A stretch of DNA of 64,000 bases from JANNSX01 sp041397825 (GTDB lineage Bacteria > Pseudomonadota > Alphaproteobacteria > Rhizobiales > Hyphomicrobiaceae): contig JAWKVX010000004.1 in assembly GCA_041397825.1 (NCBI GenBank), forward strand, positions 558,001-622,000. The letters are read 5' to 3'. The position numbers were made by a program, and so were the translations under genes. Shown in pieces: positions 50,772 to 58,808 of the stretch (position 1 is the first letter of the stretch; each line of letters begins with the position of its first letter). The notes beneath the pieces are model-generated. The model had not been told where the DNA came from and did not search any database. It worked only from the letters and a program-made list of their open reading frames with translations.

Positions 50772-51560
50772 ATGACCGCGAAGCCGCTTGTTCTGACGAC
50801 GCGCGAGGGCGCGGTTGGTCTCATTACGGTCAACAACCCAGAGACGCTGAACGCGCTCGATACAGAGACGCTGGAGGCGCTCGATGTGGCGCTTACGGCG
50901 CACGAGCAGGACGAAGCCGTCCATGTCATCGTCGTGACTGGCGCGGGCGAGAAGGCTTTCATCGCCGGCGGCGACATCGCCGACCTGGATTCACGTCAGG
51001 GACTTGCCCATTACCTGGAATTCGGCGAGCTCATCCATCGCGTCTTTCGCCGCTTCGAGACATGCGACAAGCCGACGATTGGCGCCATCAACGGTTGGGC
51101 TTTGGGCGGCGGCTCGGAACTGGCACTCTGTCTCGACATCCGCCTTGCCGCCGACACGGCCCGCTTCGGCCTGCCGGAGATCACGCTCGGCATTTTCCCC
51201 GGTGCCGGCGGCAGCCAGCGACTGATGCGACAGGTCGCGCCCGCGATCGCCAAGGAGCTGATGTTCACCGGCCGGCGCATCGAGGCTGCGGAGGCCAAGG
51301 CCATCGGCCTCGTCAATCGCGTCGTACCGGCGGCGGAGCTGATGTCCGAGACCATGAAACTCGCGGGCGAGATCGCCGCCAAATCACCGTTGACTCTGAA
51401 GATGCTGAAACGGACGACTCTCTATGGCCGCGACATGCCCGAGGCGGCGGCGCTCGCCTATGAGCAGGCGATGATCTCCCTCGTGCTCGACAGCACGGAT
51501 GCGCATGAGGGGCTCGCGGCCTTTCTCGAGAAGCGGAAGGCTGCTTTCAAGGGACGCTGA
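50772..51560 (+). CDS. Enoyl-CoA hydratase
   Basis: A 262-residue crotonase with both catalytic glutamates: FGLPEITLGIFPGAGG (first Glu) and IAKELMFTGR (second). Oxyanion-hole segments are EKAFIAGGDIADL and GWALGGGSELALCLD. It hydrates trans-2-enoyl-CoA to 3-hydroxyacyl-CoA. ATG 50772 (MTAKPLVLTTREG) is 4 bases after the RidA stop; the open frame upstream is a shadow of ridA. Next gene starts 1 base after its stop. Confidence 0.92.
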   Translation: MTAKPLVLTTREGAVGLITVNNPETLNALDTETLEALDVALTAHEQDEAVHVIVVTGAGEKAFIAGGDIADLDSRQGLAHYLEFGELIHRVFRRFETCDKPTIGAINGWALGGGSELALCLDIRLAADTARFGLPEITLGIFPGAGGSQRLMRQVAPAIAKELMFTGRRIEAAEAKAIGLVNRVVPAAELMSETMKLAGEIAAKSPLTLKMLKRTTLYGRDMPEAAALAYEQAMISLVLDSTDAHEGLAAFLEKRKAAFKGR

Positions 51561-51561
51561 C

Positions 51562-52734
51562 ATGGACTTTGCCCTGTCGTCGGAGCAGGAGCTGTTGATC
51601 GCAACCGCCGCCAAGGTCGGTGAGCGCTTCGGCCTCGACTACTGGAAGCTGAAAGACCAGGCGAAAGCCTATCCTGCCGAGTGCTGGCAGGCGATCTGCG
51701 AGGCCGGACTCTCGGGCACGGCCATTCCCGAGGCATACGGTGGCGCCGGCCTCGGCATGCTCGAGCTGGCGCTCGCCATCGAGGAGCTGTGCGCGGCCGG
51801 CGCCGGTGGGACGCTGGCCCAGCTCTTCATGCTGAACCCGATCTTCGGCGGCATGGGATTGCTGCGGGCTGGTTCGGAAACACAGAAGCGCGACATGCTG
51901 CCGAAGCTCGTGAGCGGCAAGCTCACCTTCGCCATGGCGCTGACCGAGCCCGACGCCGGCACGAACAGCCTCGCCATCAGAACCTTCGCCCGCCGCGATG
52001 GCAATGGCTGGCGCATCAGCGGACGGAAAATCTGGATCACCGGCGTCGACAAGGCCGACAAGCTCCTGATCGTCGCCCGCACCACCCGAATTGAGGACAG
52101 TCCGCGGAAGACTCACGGCATCACTCTCTTTCTTCTGGACCGCACGCGCGAAGGCATCGCTTACGACCCGATCGCCAAGCTCGGCACCAACACCCTCACC
52201 TCGTCAAATGTCTTCCTGGACGACGTCCGCGCCGAGGCCGACGAACAGATCGGCACGATCGACGGCGGCTGGGCCGAGTTGCTGGACGTGCTCAACACCG
52301 AGCGGATCGTCACGACGGCCGGCCTCGTCGGCACCGGCCGGCTGGCGATGCGCCTTGCCGTCGATTATGCGGCGCAGCGCAAGGTGTTCGGCGACCGTCC
52401 GATTGGAGCTTACCAGGGCCTCCAGTTCCCCATGGCCCAGGCCCATGCCGAGCTATCGGCGGCCCGCCTCAAGAACCTCGAGGCCGCCTGGCGCTGCGAT
52501 CAAGGCAAGCCCTACGGCAGCGAGGCGAACGCCGCCAAGCTCATCGCCGCCCAGGCCGCAACCTCGGCCATCGAGCGGGCCATGCAGGTCATGGGCGGTA
52601 TGGGATATGCGGTCGACAGCCACCTAGAGCGGCTGTGGCGGGACAATCGCCTGTTCAAATTCGCGCCCGTGTCGGAAGAAATGATCCTCAACTACATCGC
52701 GCAGCAGGATCTCGGATTGCCGAGGTCGTACTGA
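51562..52734 (+). CDS. Acyl-CoA dehydrogenase
   Basis: A 390-residue acyl-CoA dehydrogenase (MDFALSSEQELLIATAAKV). The FAD/acyl loop is ALTEPDAGTNSLAIRTFAR, followed by GRKIWITGVDKADKL and the C-terminal GGMGYAVDSHLERLWRDNRL, in which an Asp sits near the usual Glu position. It resembles the CaiA/short-branched group. ATG 51562 is chosen because it begins the family domain directly after the hydratase stop. It is the second dehydrogenase of the operon, suggesting two separate oxidation steps. Confidence 0.92.
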   Translation: MDFALSSEQELLIATAAKVGERFGLDYWKLKDQAKAYPAECWQAICEAGLSGTAIPEAYGGAGLGMLELALAIEELCAAGAGGTLAQLFMLNPIFGGMGLLRAGSETQKRDMLPKLVSGKLTFAMALTEPDAGTNSLAIRTFARRDGNGWRISGRKIWITGVDKADKLLIVARTTRIEDSPRKTHGITLFLLDRTREGIAYDPIAKLGTNTLTSSNVFLDDVRAEADEQIGTIDGGWAELLDVLNTERIVTTAGLVGTGRLAMRLAVDYAAQRKVFGDRPIGAYQGLQFPMAQAHAELSAARLKNLEAAWRCDQGKPYGSEANAAKLIAAQAATSAIERAMQVMGGMGYAVDSHLERLWRDNRLFKFAPVSEEMILNYIAQQDLGLPRSY

Positions 52735-52806
52735 TGAAAGCGACGTCGTGCGTGATCGAGACTCTTTGCAACGCGAGCCACTCATCCGATGCAGACCGGA
52801 GGTCCC

Positions 52807-53271
52807 ATGCCGTCCCTCGCTGAACGCCTGACCGAACTCGGCCATGCGCTGCCGAGGCCGGCCCGCAGCGTCGGCAAATACGCCGGTCATGTGGTGACCG
52901 GCAACCAGTTCTGGTGCGTACAGGGTCCCGTCGACGGCGACGATCTCGCCTGGCAGGGTCGCGTCGGCAAGGACTTTGATCTCGGCCAGGCTCAGCAGTG
53001 CGCCCGCTTCGTGATGCTCAACATCCTGACGCAACTCGACATCGCCACCCAAGGCGACATGAACCGCATCGTCAAGGCCGTGCGGCTCGGCGGCTACATC
53101 TGGGCGACCGAGGATTTCGATCAGCACACTCTCGTCATGAACGGCGCCTCCGAGCTGCTTCTCGAGGTGCTTGGAGATCGCGGCCGGCATGCGCGCTTTG
53201 TCGTCGGCTGCGCCTCGCTACCCTATCGCCTCGCCCTTGAGATCGAGGCGGTGTTCGAGGTGAGGACATGA
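52807..53271 (+). CDS. RidA-family protein, second type
   Basis: A 154-residue member of the RidA/YjgF superfamily of the longer alphaproteobacterial type (MPSLAERLTELGHALPRPAR, then VGKYAGHVVTGNQFWCVQGP). The Arg of the active-site region is kept in ARFVVGCASLPYRLALEIEA. It probably hydrolyses imines or enamines, or binds a related metabolite. ATG 52807 follows GGAGG by five bases; ATG 52789 is less likely. It is the second RidA-like gene of the operon, so two imine-generating steps may occur. Confidence 0.83.
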   Translation: MPSLAERLTELGHALPRPARSVGKYAGHVVTGNQFWCVQGPVDGDDLAWQGRVGKDFDLGQAQQCARFVMLNILTQLDIATQGDMNRIVKAVRLGGYIWATEDFDQHTLVMNGASELLLEVLGDRGRHARFVVGCASLPYRLALEIEAVFEVRT

Positions 53272-53333
53272 AGCGCTGTGGCCCATCGAGCAACCCGGAA
53301 CATCGCTTCGGCATGGCGATTAGGAGCTGATCC

Positions 53334-54926
53334 ATGCTCGACCCGCGTGACCGCCAGACTGTCTGGGACGTGCTCGACGAGCGTGCCAGCCGGCTCGGCG
53401 ACAAGACGTGGATCGTAACGAGCGAGACGAGCAACGGCTTCGCCAGGATGCGGCAGCGCGCGCTCGATCTGGCGAGCGGCTTCCGCAGCCTCGGCATCGC
53501 CACGGGCGACACCGTGCTCCTCATGCTCCCCGACGGCATCGACATCATCACCTGCTGGCTGGCGCTGGCGCGCATCGGCGCCCTCGAGGTTCCCGTCAAC
53601 ACGCAGCTCCGCGGCAACACATTGAAGCATGTGCTGGAGAACTCGGACGCCCGGGTCCTCGTCATCGATCGCCGCTACCTGCCGCATGTGAGGCCACTCC
53701 TGAGCGAGTTGCCGCGGCTCGAGCAGCTTGTGCTGACTGGCGAGGGCGAAGATCCGGGTCTCGACCTGCCGAGGACCGAACTTCGGACCTTGACGGAGGT
53801 CACAGCCGATACGCCTCTCCTACCCTTGCCGCCCCGCGCCCACGACCTCCTCGCCGTCATGTACACCTCCGGCACCACCGGCCCCTCGAAAGGCGTGATG
53901 GTGGCGCACACGCAGGCCTACGAGTATGCGCTGGCCGTCGTCGAGTTGCTCGAAATGCGAGAGGCGGACGTCTACTACAATCCTCTCCCCCTGTTTCACA
54001 TCGCCGGCCAGTGGGCCGCCGTCTACGCGACGCTCATCAGCGGGGCCACCGTCGTCATTCCCGGCGCCTTCTCGCTTTCCGGCTTCTGGCAGGACGTCCA
54101 CCGCCATGGCGCCACCTGCACCTTCCTGCTAGGTGCCATGGCAAGCTGGCTCTGGCGGCAACCGCCTTCGGCAGGCGATGCCGTGACCCCGATGCAGCGC
54201 ATGCTCATCGTGCCATTGCTTCCCGAGGTGGAAGACTTCAAGACACGCTTCAATGTCCTCGTCTCGACCACCTGGGGCTCGACGGAGATCAACGTGCCTA
54301 TGCGCTCGACCTTCGATCTCGCCGACAACAAGACGTGCGGACGGGTGGCGAGCGATCGCTACGAGGTCCGGATCGTCGACGCTGACGACCGGGAGGTCGC
54401 GCCGGGTGTGCCAGGCGAGGCGGTCGTCAGAACCTCGGTCCCCTGGATGCTGATGGCCGGCTACTGGCGGAACCCCGAAGCGACAGCCCACGCATGGCGC
54501 AATCAGTGGGTCCACTCGGGTGACATCATGATGCGGGACGAGGCCGGCAACTTCACCTTCGTCGATCGCTTGAAGGATGCCATCCGCCGCCGCGGCGAGA
54601 ACATCTCCTCCATGGAGGTCGAGGCCGAGGTTCTGAGCCACCCGGCCATTCTCGAATGCGCTGTGGTGCCGGTTGTCGCCGCCGATGCCGAGCAGGAGGT
54701 GCTCGCCATCGTCTCGCTGAAGCCCGGCGAGAGTCTGGCCCCGGACGCCCTCATCCGCTTTCTCGACGGCCGCATGGCGCGCTTCATGATCCCGCGCTAT
54801 GTCGAGATCATCGACGCCATGCCGAAGACACCAACGGGCAAGATCCAGAAATTCGTGCTGCGGGAGCGTGGTCTCACACCCGCCACCTGGGATCGCGAGA
54901 TATCTGGGATCAAGTTAAGCCGCTAG
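53334..54926 (+). CDS. AMP-dependent acyl-CoA synthetase/ligase
   Basis: A 530-residue ANL-superfamily ligase. The P-loop is MYTSGTTGPSKGVMVAH. Later motifs are STTWGSTEINV, SGDIMMRDEAGNFTFVDR, the hinge DRLKDAIRRRGENIS, and PKTPTGKIQKFVLR with the C-terminal catalytic Lys. It activates a carboxylic acid with ATP and CoA; similarity to crotonobetaine/carnitine-type ligases is suggested by the overall motif set. It supplies an entry point to the operon for free acids, separate from the 2-oxo acid oxidoreductase. Starts 62 bases after the RidA-like gene. Confidence 0.9.
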   Translation: MLDPRDRQTVWDVLDERASRLGDKTWIVTSETSNGFARMRQRALDLASGFRSLGIATGDTVLLMLPDGIDIITCWLALARIGALEVPVNTQLRGNTLKHVLENSDARVLVIDRRYLPHVRPLLSELPRLEQLVLTGEGEDPGLDLPRTELRTLTEVTADTPLLPLPPRAHDLLAVMYTSGTTGPSKGVMVAHTQAYEYALAVVELLEMREADVYYNPLPLFHIAGQWAAVYATLISGATVVIPGAFSLSGFWQDVHRHGATCTFLLGAMASWLWRQPPSAGDAVTPMQRMLIVPLLPEVEDFKTRFNVLVSTTWGSTEINVPMRSTFDLADNKTCGRVASDRYEVRIVDADDREVAPGVPGEAVVRTSVPWMLMAGYWRNPEATAHAWRNQWVHSGDIMMRDEAGNFTFVDRLKDAIRRRGENISSMEVEAEVLSHPAILECAVVPVVAADAEQEVLAIVSLKPGESLAPDALIRFLDGRMARFMIPRYVEIIDAMPKTPTGKIQKFVLRERGLTPATWDREISGIKLSR

Positions 54927-54947
54927 ATCATTAGAAGCGAGGAATCC

Positions 54948-55775
54948 ATGTCCAAATCCAAGCCAGCCGCTCAAGGCGAGCGCTTCATCATCCGTCGCGA
55001 CGGTCACGTCGCGTGGATACTCTTCAATCGGCCCGATCGCCTCAACGCCATGACGATCGAAAGCTGGGGTGAGCTCTGCGAGCTCATCGCCCAACTCGAC
55101 AAAGATCGGGAAGTTCGTAGTCTCGTGCTCGCCGGCGAAGGCCGCGCCTTCCTCGCCGGCCATGACGTGGCGGAGATCCAGGAGCACAACGAGGATATGG
55201 TGGCGGGCAAGCTCACCGCCTCGCAGCTTCGCGAGTGGCAGAAGAACCTGCAGAACTCCACCAAACTGATCCGTTCCGCGCGCTTCCCGGTGATCGCGGC
55301 CGTTCAGGGTTATGCCGTCGGCGCCGGCTGCGAGCTCGTCTTCGCCTGCGATCTCGTGGTCGCGGCGAAGGATGCGAAGTTCGGCTTTCCCGAGGTCAAC
55401 ATCGGCGTCACGATCACCAACGGCGGCACCTTCTTCATGCCGCGCAAGATCGGCCTCGCCAAAGCCCGCGAGCTCGCCTACACAGGGGAGTTCATCGACG
55501 CGGAGGAGGCCTATCGGCTGGGTCTCGTAAACCGTCTCTGCGCACCAGGCGAAGAGCGCAAGGTGGCCGAAGCTCTGGCGAAGCGGATCGCGAGCCGCGC
55601 CCCGGTCGCCGTGCAGCTCCATAAGGTCATGCTCGACTCGGCGCTCTCCGCCTCGCTCGACGGCGCGCTCAACTTCGAGACGGAGGGCCTGGTACAGACG
55701 GCACTCACCCGCGACAATCTCGAGGGCACCAGGGCCTTCTTCGAGAAGCGTGAGCCCAAGTTCACTGGGGAATAG
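54948..55775 (+). CDS. Enoyl-CoA hydratase/isomerase family protein
   Basis: A 275-residue crotonase, third of the operon. Oxyanion-hole segments are GRAFLAGHDVAEI and GYAVGAGCELVFACD; both catalytic glutamates are kept (FGFPEVNIGVT and KARELAYTGEF). The usual GAGG after the first Glu is altered to TNGG, so the exact substrate may differ. Last gene of the rightward operon, 21 bases after the ligase. Confidence 0.9.
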   Translation: MSKSKPAAQGERFIIRRDGHVAWILFNRPDRLNAMTIESWGELCELIAQLDKDREVRSLVLAGEGRAFLAGHDVAEIQEHNEDMVAGKLTASQLREWQKNLQNSTKLIRSARFPVIAAVQGYAVGAGCELVFACDLVVAAKDAKFGFPEVNIGVTITNGGTFFMPRKIGLAKARELAYTGEFIDAEEAYRLGLVNRLCAPGEERKVAEALAKRIASRAPVAVQLHKVMLDSALSASLDGALNFETEGLVQTALTRDNLEGTRAFFEKREPKFTGE

Positions 55776-55783
55776 GCCCCGGC

Positions 55784-55809
55784 CTGCGGCCGCAGCCGTC
55801 CTCAGGACG
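55784..55809. terminator. Two adjacent perfect palindromes at convergent gene ends
   Basis: CTGCGGCCGCAG (55784-55795) is a perfect 12-bp palindrome. CGTCCT-C-AGGACG (55797-55809) is a perfect 13-bp dyad that contains the MOSC stop codon. They fill the 26-base gap between convergent genes and could form hairpins on both strands, stopping transcription in both directions. There is no T-run and the loops are tight. Confidence 0.4.
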
Positions 55810-56365
55810 ACGCCGGCAGTTTGCGCACCTTGTCGCCGACGGACACTTGGCCATCCTCGACAACGCGAGCATAGATTCCACGAAGCCGCATGCGCCGACC
55901 CTCGCCGGTGTTGACGAAAACGCAGGCGTCGCGTCCATAGCGGGCGATGAAGCTATCGCAGCCGTTGTGTGGGACTGCCGTGATCTCGATAACGGCCGTG
56001 CCGACGGCCAGTTGCGTGCCGGCAGGCAGATTGTCCGGGGTCAGGTCCATGTCGATGAAGAGGTTGTCGCCGGCGGGCGGCCAGTTCGCGCGATCCTGGG
56101 CGATGAGGGCGATGCAGCGGGCATTCATGATGCAGATCTGAACGTCCGGATCGGGCCGTCCGTCGGCGGTCGTCTTCCAACATCCCTTGGCCCAGTGATC
56201 GCCCTCGACGCCACCGGCAAGGCTGATGCGGCACGACTCTAGATCGCGACGCTCGCCGGATGTCGGACGGGAGACAATGCATTCGAGGACGCCATTATCC
56301 CTCGGGGCCGCACGGATGTGGTCGAGCCCGGTAGCAAGCTCATCGAGCGACAGGTGACGCGGCAT
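55802..56365 (-). CDS. MOSC-domain protein
   Basis: A 187-residue protein with a MOSC (molybdenum cofactor sulfurase C-terminal) domain. The conserved Cys136 lies in ITAVPHNGCDSFIARYG, the usual sulfur-carrying position. Upstream, AGGVEGDHWAKG is the family's entry motif. Similar proteins detoxify N-hydroxylated compounds or carry sulfur for molybdoenzymes; here the function is unknown. It runs leftward after the Liv-SDR group, and its own start is 84 bases from the SDR stop. Confidence 0.85.
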   Translation of the reverse strand: MPRHLSLDELATGLDHIRAAPRDNGVLECIVSRPTSGERRDLESCRISLAGGVEGDHWAKGCWKTTADGRPDPDVQICIMNARCIALIAQDRANWPPAGDNLFIDMDLTPDNLPAGTQLAVGTAVIEITAVPHNGCDSFIARYGRDACVFVNTGEGRRMRLRGIYARVVEDGQVSVGDKVRKLPASS

Positions 56366-56449
56366 CTCCGACCTCCATCGAGATCCGCCCTCGCGGCAAG
56401 GGCCGGCGCAGGGACAGACGGCCGCCCGGCGGACGACGGTTCCGGCGTG

Positions 56450-57202
56450 TCAGGCGAATACGTAGCCGCCGCTGACGATGACATTCTCGCCCGTCATGTA
56501 GCGGTTCGCGGACGAGAGCATGAAGACGATCCACTCGGCGATATCGCCGGTTTCGGCGGCGCGGCCGAGCGGCGTCTGCGAGGCGAGCTCAGGGATGAAT
56601 CCGGCCGCTTTCGCCTTGTCGGTGGCGATGCCGGCCGGTGCGATCGAGTTGACGAGGATCTGCTCCGGTGCGAACTCGAGGGCGAAGGAGCGTGTGAGGC
56701 TGACGACCGCCGCCTTCGTGGCCGCGTAATGCGCGTTCTTCGGGTGTGCCTTGAAGGCGTCGACGGACGACAGGTTGACGATTCTGCCCCGCACGCCGCT
56801 CGCATCGAGCGCTTGCTTGCGCATCTCGATGATGGCGGCCGCCATGATGTTGTAGGTGCCCCGCACATTGATGTGCCAGTCGAAGTTCCAATCCTCGTCG
56901 GTGATGTCGAGGATGGGCTTGCGGGGATAGACGCCGGCGCAATTGACGACGCCGTCGACGCGTCCGAGCGCCTTTGCGGCTTTGGCATAGACCTCGAACG
57001 CCTCAGCACGCGGAATGATGTCGCCGACGAAACCTGACGCCTTGCCGCTGCCCGACTTCGCTGTCTCGGTCACGGCCGTATCGAGCGCGGACTGATTGAT
57101 GTCGATGAGCGCCACGTTGGCCCCCTTCGAGACGAGCAGTTTCGATGTGGCGAGCCCGAGACCACTCGCGCCACCTGTGACGACAACGCCCATTCCCTGC
57201 AT
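56450..57202 (-). CDS. Short-chain dehydrogenase/reductase
   Basis: A 250-residue classical SDR: cofactor motif TGGASGLG (residues 9-16), NCAG-type motif in VVNCAGVYP, and the complete catalytic set, Ser in VNLSSVDAF and Tyr/Lys in HYAATKAAV. It oxidises or reduces a hydroxyl/carbonyl group with NAD(P). Its start is 10 bases downstream of the livF stop with GAGGGG upstream, so it is the last gene of the importer operon and probably acts on the imported compound. Met at 57193 is an alternative start. Confidence 0.9.
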   Translation of the reverse strand: MQGMGVVVTGGASGLGLATSKLLVSKGANVALIDINQSALDTAVTETAKSGSGKASGFVGDIIPRAEAFEVYAKAAKALGRVDGVVNCAGVYPRKPILDITDEDWNFDWHINVRGTYNIMAAAIIEMRKQALDASGVRGRIVNLSSVDAFKAHPKNAHYAATKAAVVSLTRSFALEFAPEQILVNSIAPAGIATDKAKAAGFIPELASQTPLGRAAETGDIAEWIVFMLSSANRYMTGENVIVSGGYVFA

Positions 57203-57212
57203 CGAACGCCCC

Positions 57213-57971
57213 TCAGCCCAGATAGGCTGCCTTGACCTTGTCGTTGCCGAGCAGCTCCTGGCCAGGGCCCTCCAGCACGATCTCGCCGGTCTCGATGACG
57301 TAGCCGTAGTCGGCGATCTGTAGGGCCAGGAAGGCATTCTGCTCGACGAGCAGTACGGCCACGCCCTGTTTGCGGATCTCGACGATCGTATCGAAGATCT
57401 GCTCGACGAGGATGGGCGCCAGACCCATGCTCGGCTCGTCCATCAGCAAGATCTTCGGATTGGACATCAGCGCGCGCGCCATGGCAAGCATCTGCTGCTC
57501 ACCGCCCGACAGCGTGCCGGCTGTTTGTCCATAGCGCTCGCGCAGGCGTGGGAACATGGCGAGCGCCCGTTCCTCGGTCTGCTTGATGCCCTCCTTATCG
57601 TTCCTGAGGAACGCGCCCGCCTTGAGATTCTCGGCGACAGACAGGCGGCCGAAGATCCGCCGACCCTCCGGCACCTGCACCACGCCCTTGCCGACGACCT
57701 TATGGGCGGGAACACTATTCAGCGGCTCGCCGTTGAAGACGATCTCGCCCTGAGCGACCGAAAGGATGCCCGATATCGCGCGCAACGTTGTCGACTTGCC
57801 GGCGCCATTGGCGCCGATGAGAGCCACGATCTGATCTCGCCCGACCTGAACCGAAACCCCGCGCAGTGCGTGAATCTTGCCGTAGTAGACATGCAGGTTG
57901 CGCGTATCGAGGAAGGCCGGCGGGCCGCCGCTCTTCGCCTGTCTTGCCGTCTGGTGCTCCACCGCTTCCAT
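57213..57971 (-). CDS. livF: Branched-chain-amino-acid-type ABC transporter ATPase LivF
   Basis: A 252-residue ATPase. Walker A is GANGAGKST, the signature LSGGEQQMLAMARAL, and Walker B ILLMDEPSMGL followed by the LivF-type His-less H-loop region LVEQNAFLAL. It energises the hydrophobic amino acid importer together with LivG. It is 6 bases after livG. Family specificity covers branched-chain and other amino acids, amides and urea; the actual ligand is unknown. Confidence 0.92.
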   Translation of the reverse strand: MEAVEHQTARQAKSGGPPAFLDTRNLHVYYGKIHALRGVSVQVGRDQIVALIGANGAGKSTTLRAISGILSVAQGEIVFNGEPLNSVPAHKVVGKGVVQVPEGRRIFGRLSVAENLKAGAFLRNDKEGIKQTEERALAMFPRLRERYGQTAGTLSGGEQQMLAMARALMSNPKILLMDEPSMGLAPILVEQIFDTIVEIRKQGVAVLLVEQNAFLALQIADYGYVIETGEIVLEGPGQELLGNDKVKAAYLG

Positions 57972-57977
57972 CCGTTC

Positions 57978-58805
57978 CTACTTCAATGCCTTGCCCTTGG
58001 TGCCGAGATAGGCCTCGATCACCTTCGGATCGTTCTGCACCACGGCTGGTGGCCCCTCCGAAATCTTCACGCCGTGATCGAGCACCGTCACGTGGTCGGA
58101 GATGTCCATCACCACGCGCATCGAATGTTCGATCAACAGGATCGTCACGCCGAGCTCGTCGCGCACCCGCCGGACGAAATTCATCATGTCGACCGACTCG
58201 CGCGGGTTCATGCCCGCCATCGGCTCGTCGAGCAGCAGCAGCATCGGCTTGGTTGCGAGCGCACGGCCGATTTCAAGGCGACGCTGCTCGCCGTATGCGA
58301 GATTGCGCGCCACCATGTCACCACGCCCCTTGAGACCGACGAATTCCAGGATCCGGATCGCCTCTTCCTCGGCCGCCTTCTCATCTCGCCTGGCAAATGG
58401 CGTGTTGAGAACGGTCCCGAGCCATGTCGACTTCAAGTGAATGTGCATGCCGACGAGAATGTTCTCGATGGCTGTCAGGTTCTTGAACAAGCGGATCGTC
58501 TGGTAGGTCCGGTTGATGCCGGCCTGCGCCACCCGGTCCGGCGTCACGCCGTCGAGGCGCTCGCCATTGAACACCACCTCGCCGTCGTCCGGCGTGTAGA
58601 AGTTCATGATGCAGTTGAAGACGGTGGTCTTGCCGGCACCGTTCGGCCCGATGATCGAGCAGATGGCACCCTGCGAGACGTCGAGATCGAGCTTGTCGAG
58701 CGCGACGAGCCCACCGAAGCGCTTCGTCATGGCTGTGGTCTTCAATATGACCTTGCCCGCCTGCCCCTGCGCCGCCGGTTGCTGCATGATTGGACCATCC
58801 GCCAT
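57978..58805 (-). CDS. livG: Branched-chain-amino-acid-type ABC transporter ATPase LivG
   Basis: A 275-residue ATPase. Walker A is GPNGAGKTT, the signature is LAYGEQRRLEIGRAL (degenerate LSGGQ, as usual for LivG), and Walker B is MLLLLDEPMAGM, then the ILLIEHSM switch His. The N-terminus carries about 15 extra residues (PAAQGQAGK). It lies between LivM and LivF with 3- and 6-base gaps. Confidence 0.92.
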   Translation of the reverse strand: MADGPIMQQPAAQGQAGKVILKTTAMTKRFGGLVALDKLDLDVSQGAICSIIGPNGAGKTTVFNCIMNFYTPDDGEVVFNGERLDGVTPDRVAQAGINRTYQTIRLFKNLTAIENILVGMHIHLKSTWLGTVLNTPFARRDEKAAEEEAIRILEFVGLKGRGDMVARNLAYGEQRRLEIGRALATKPMLLLLDEPMAGMNPRESVDMMNFVRRVRDELGVTILLIEHSMRVVMDISDHVTVLDHGVKISEGPPAVVQNDPKVIEAYLGTKGKALK

Positions 58806-58808
58806 GGC

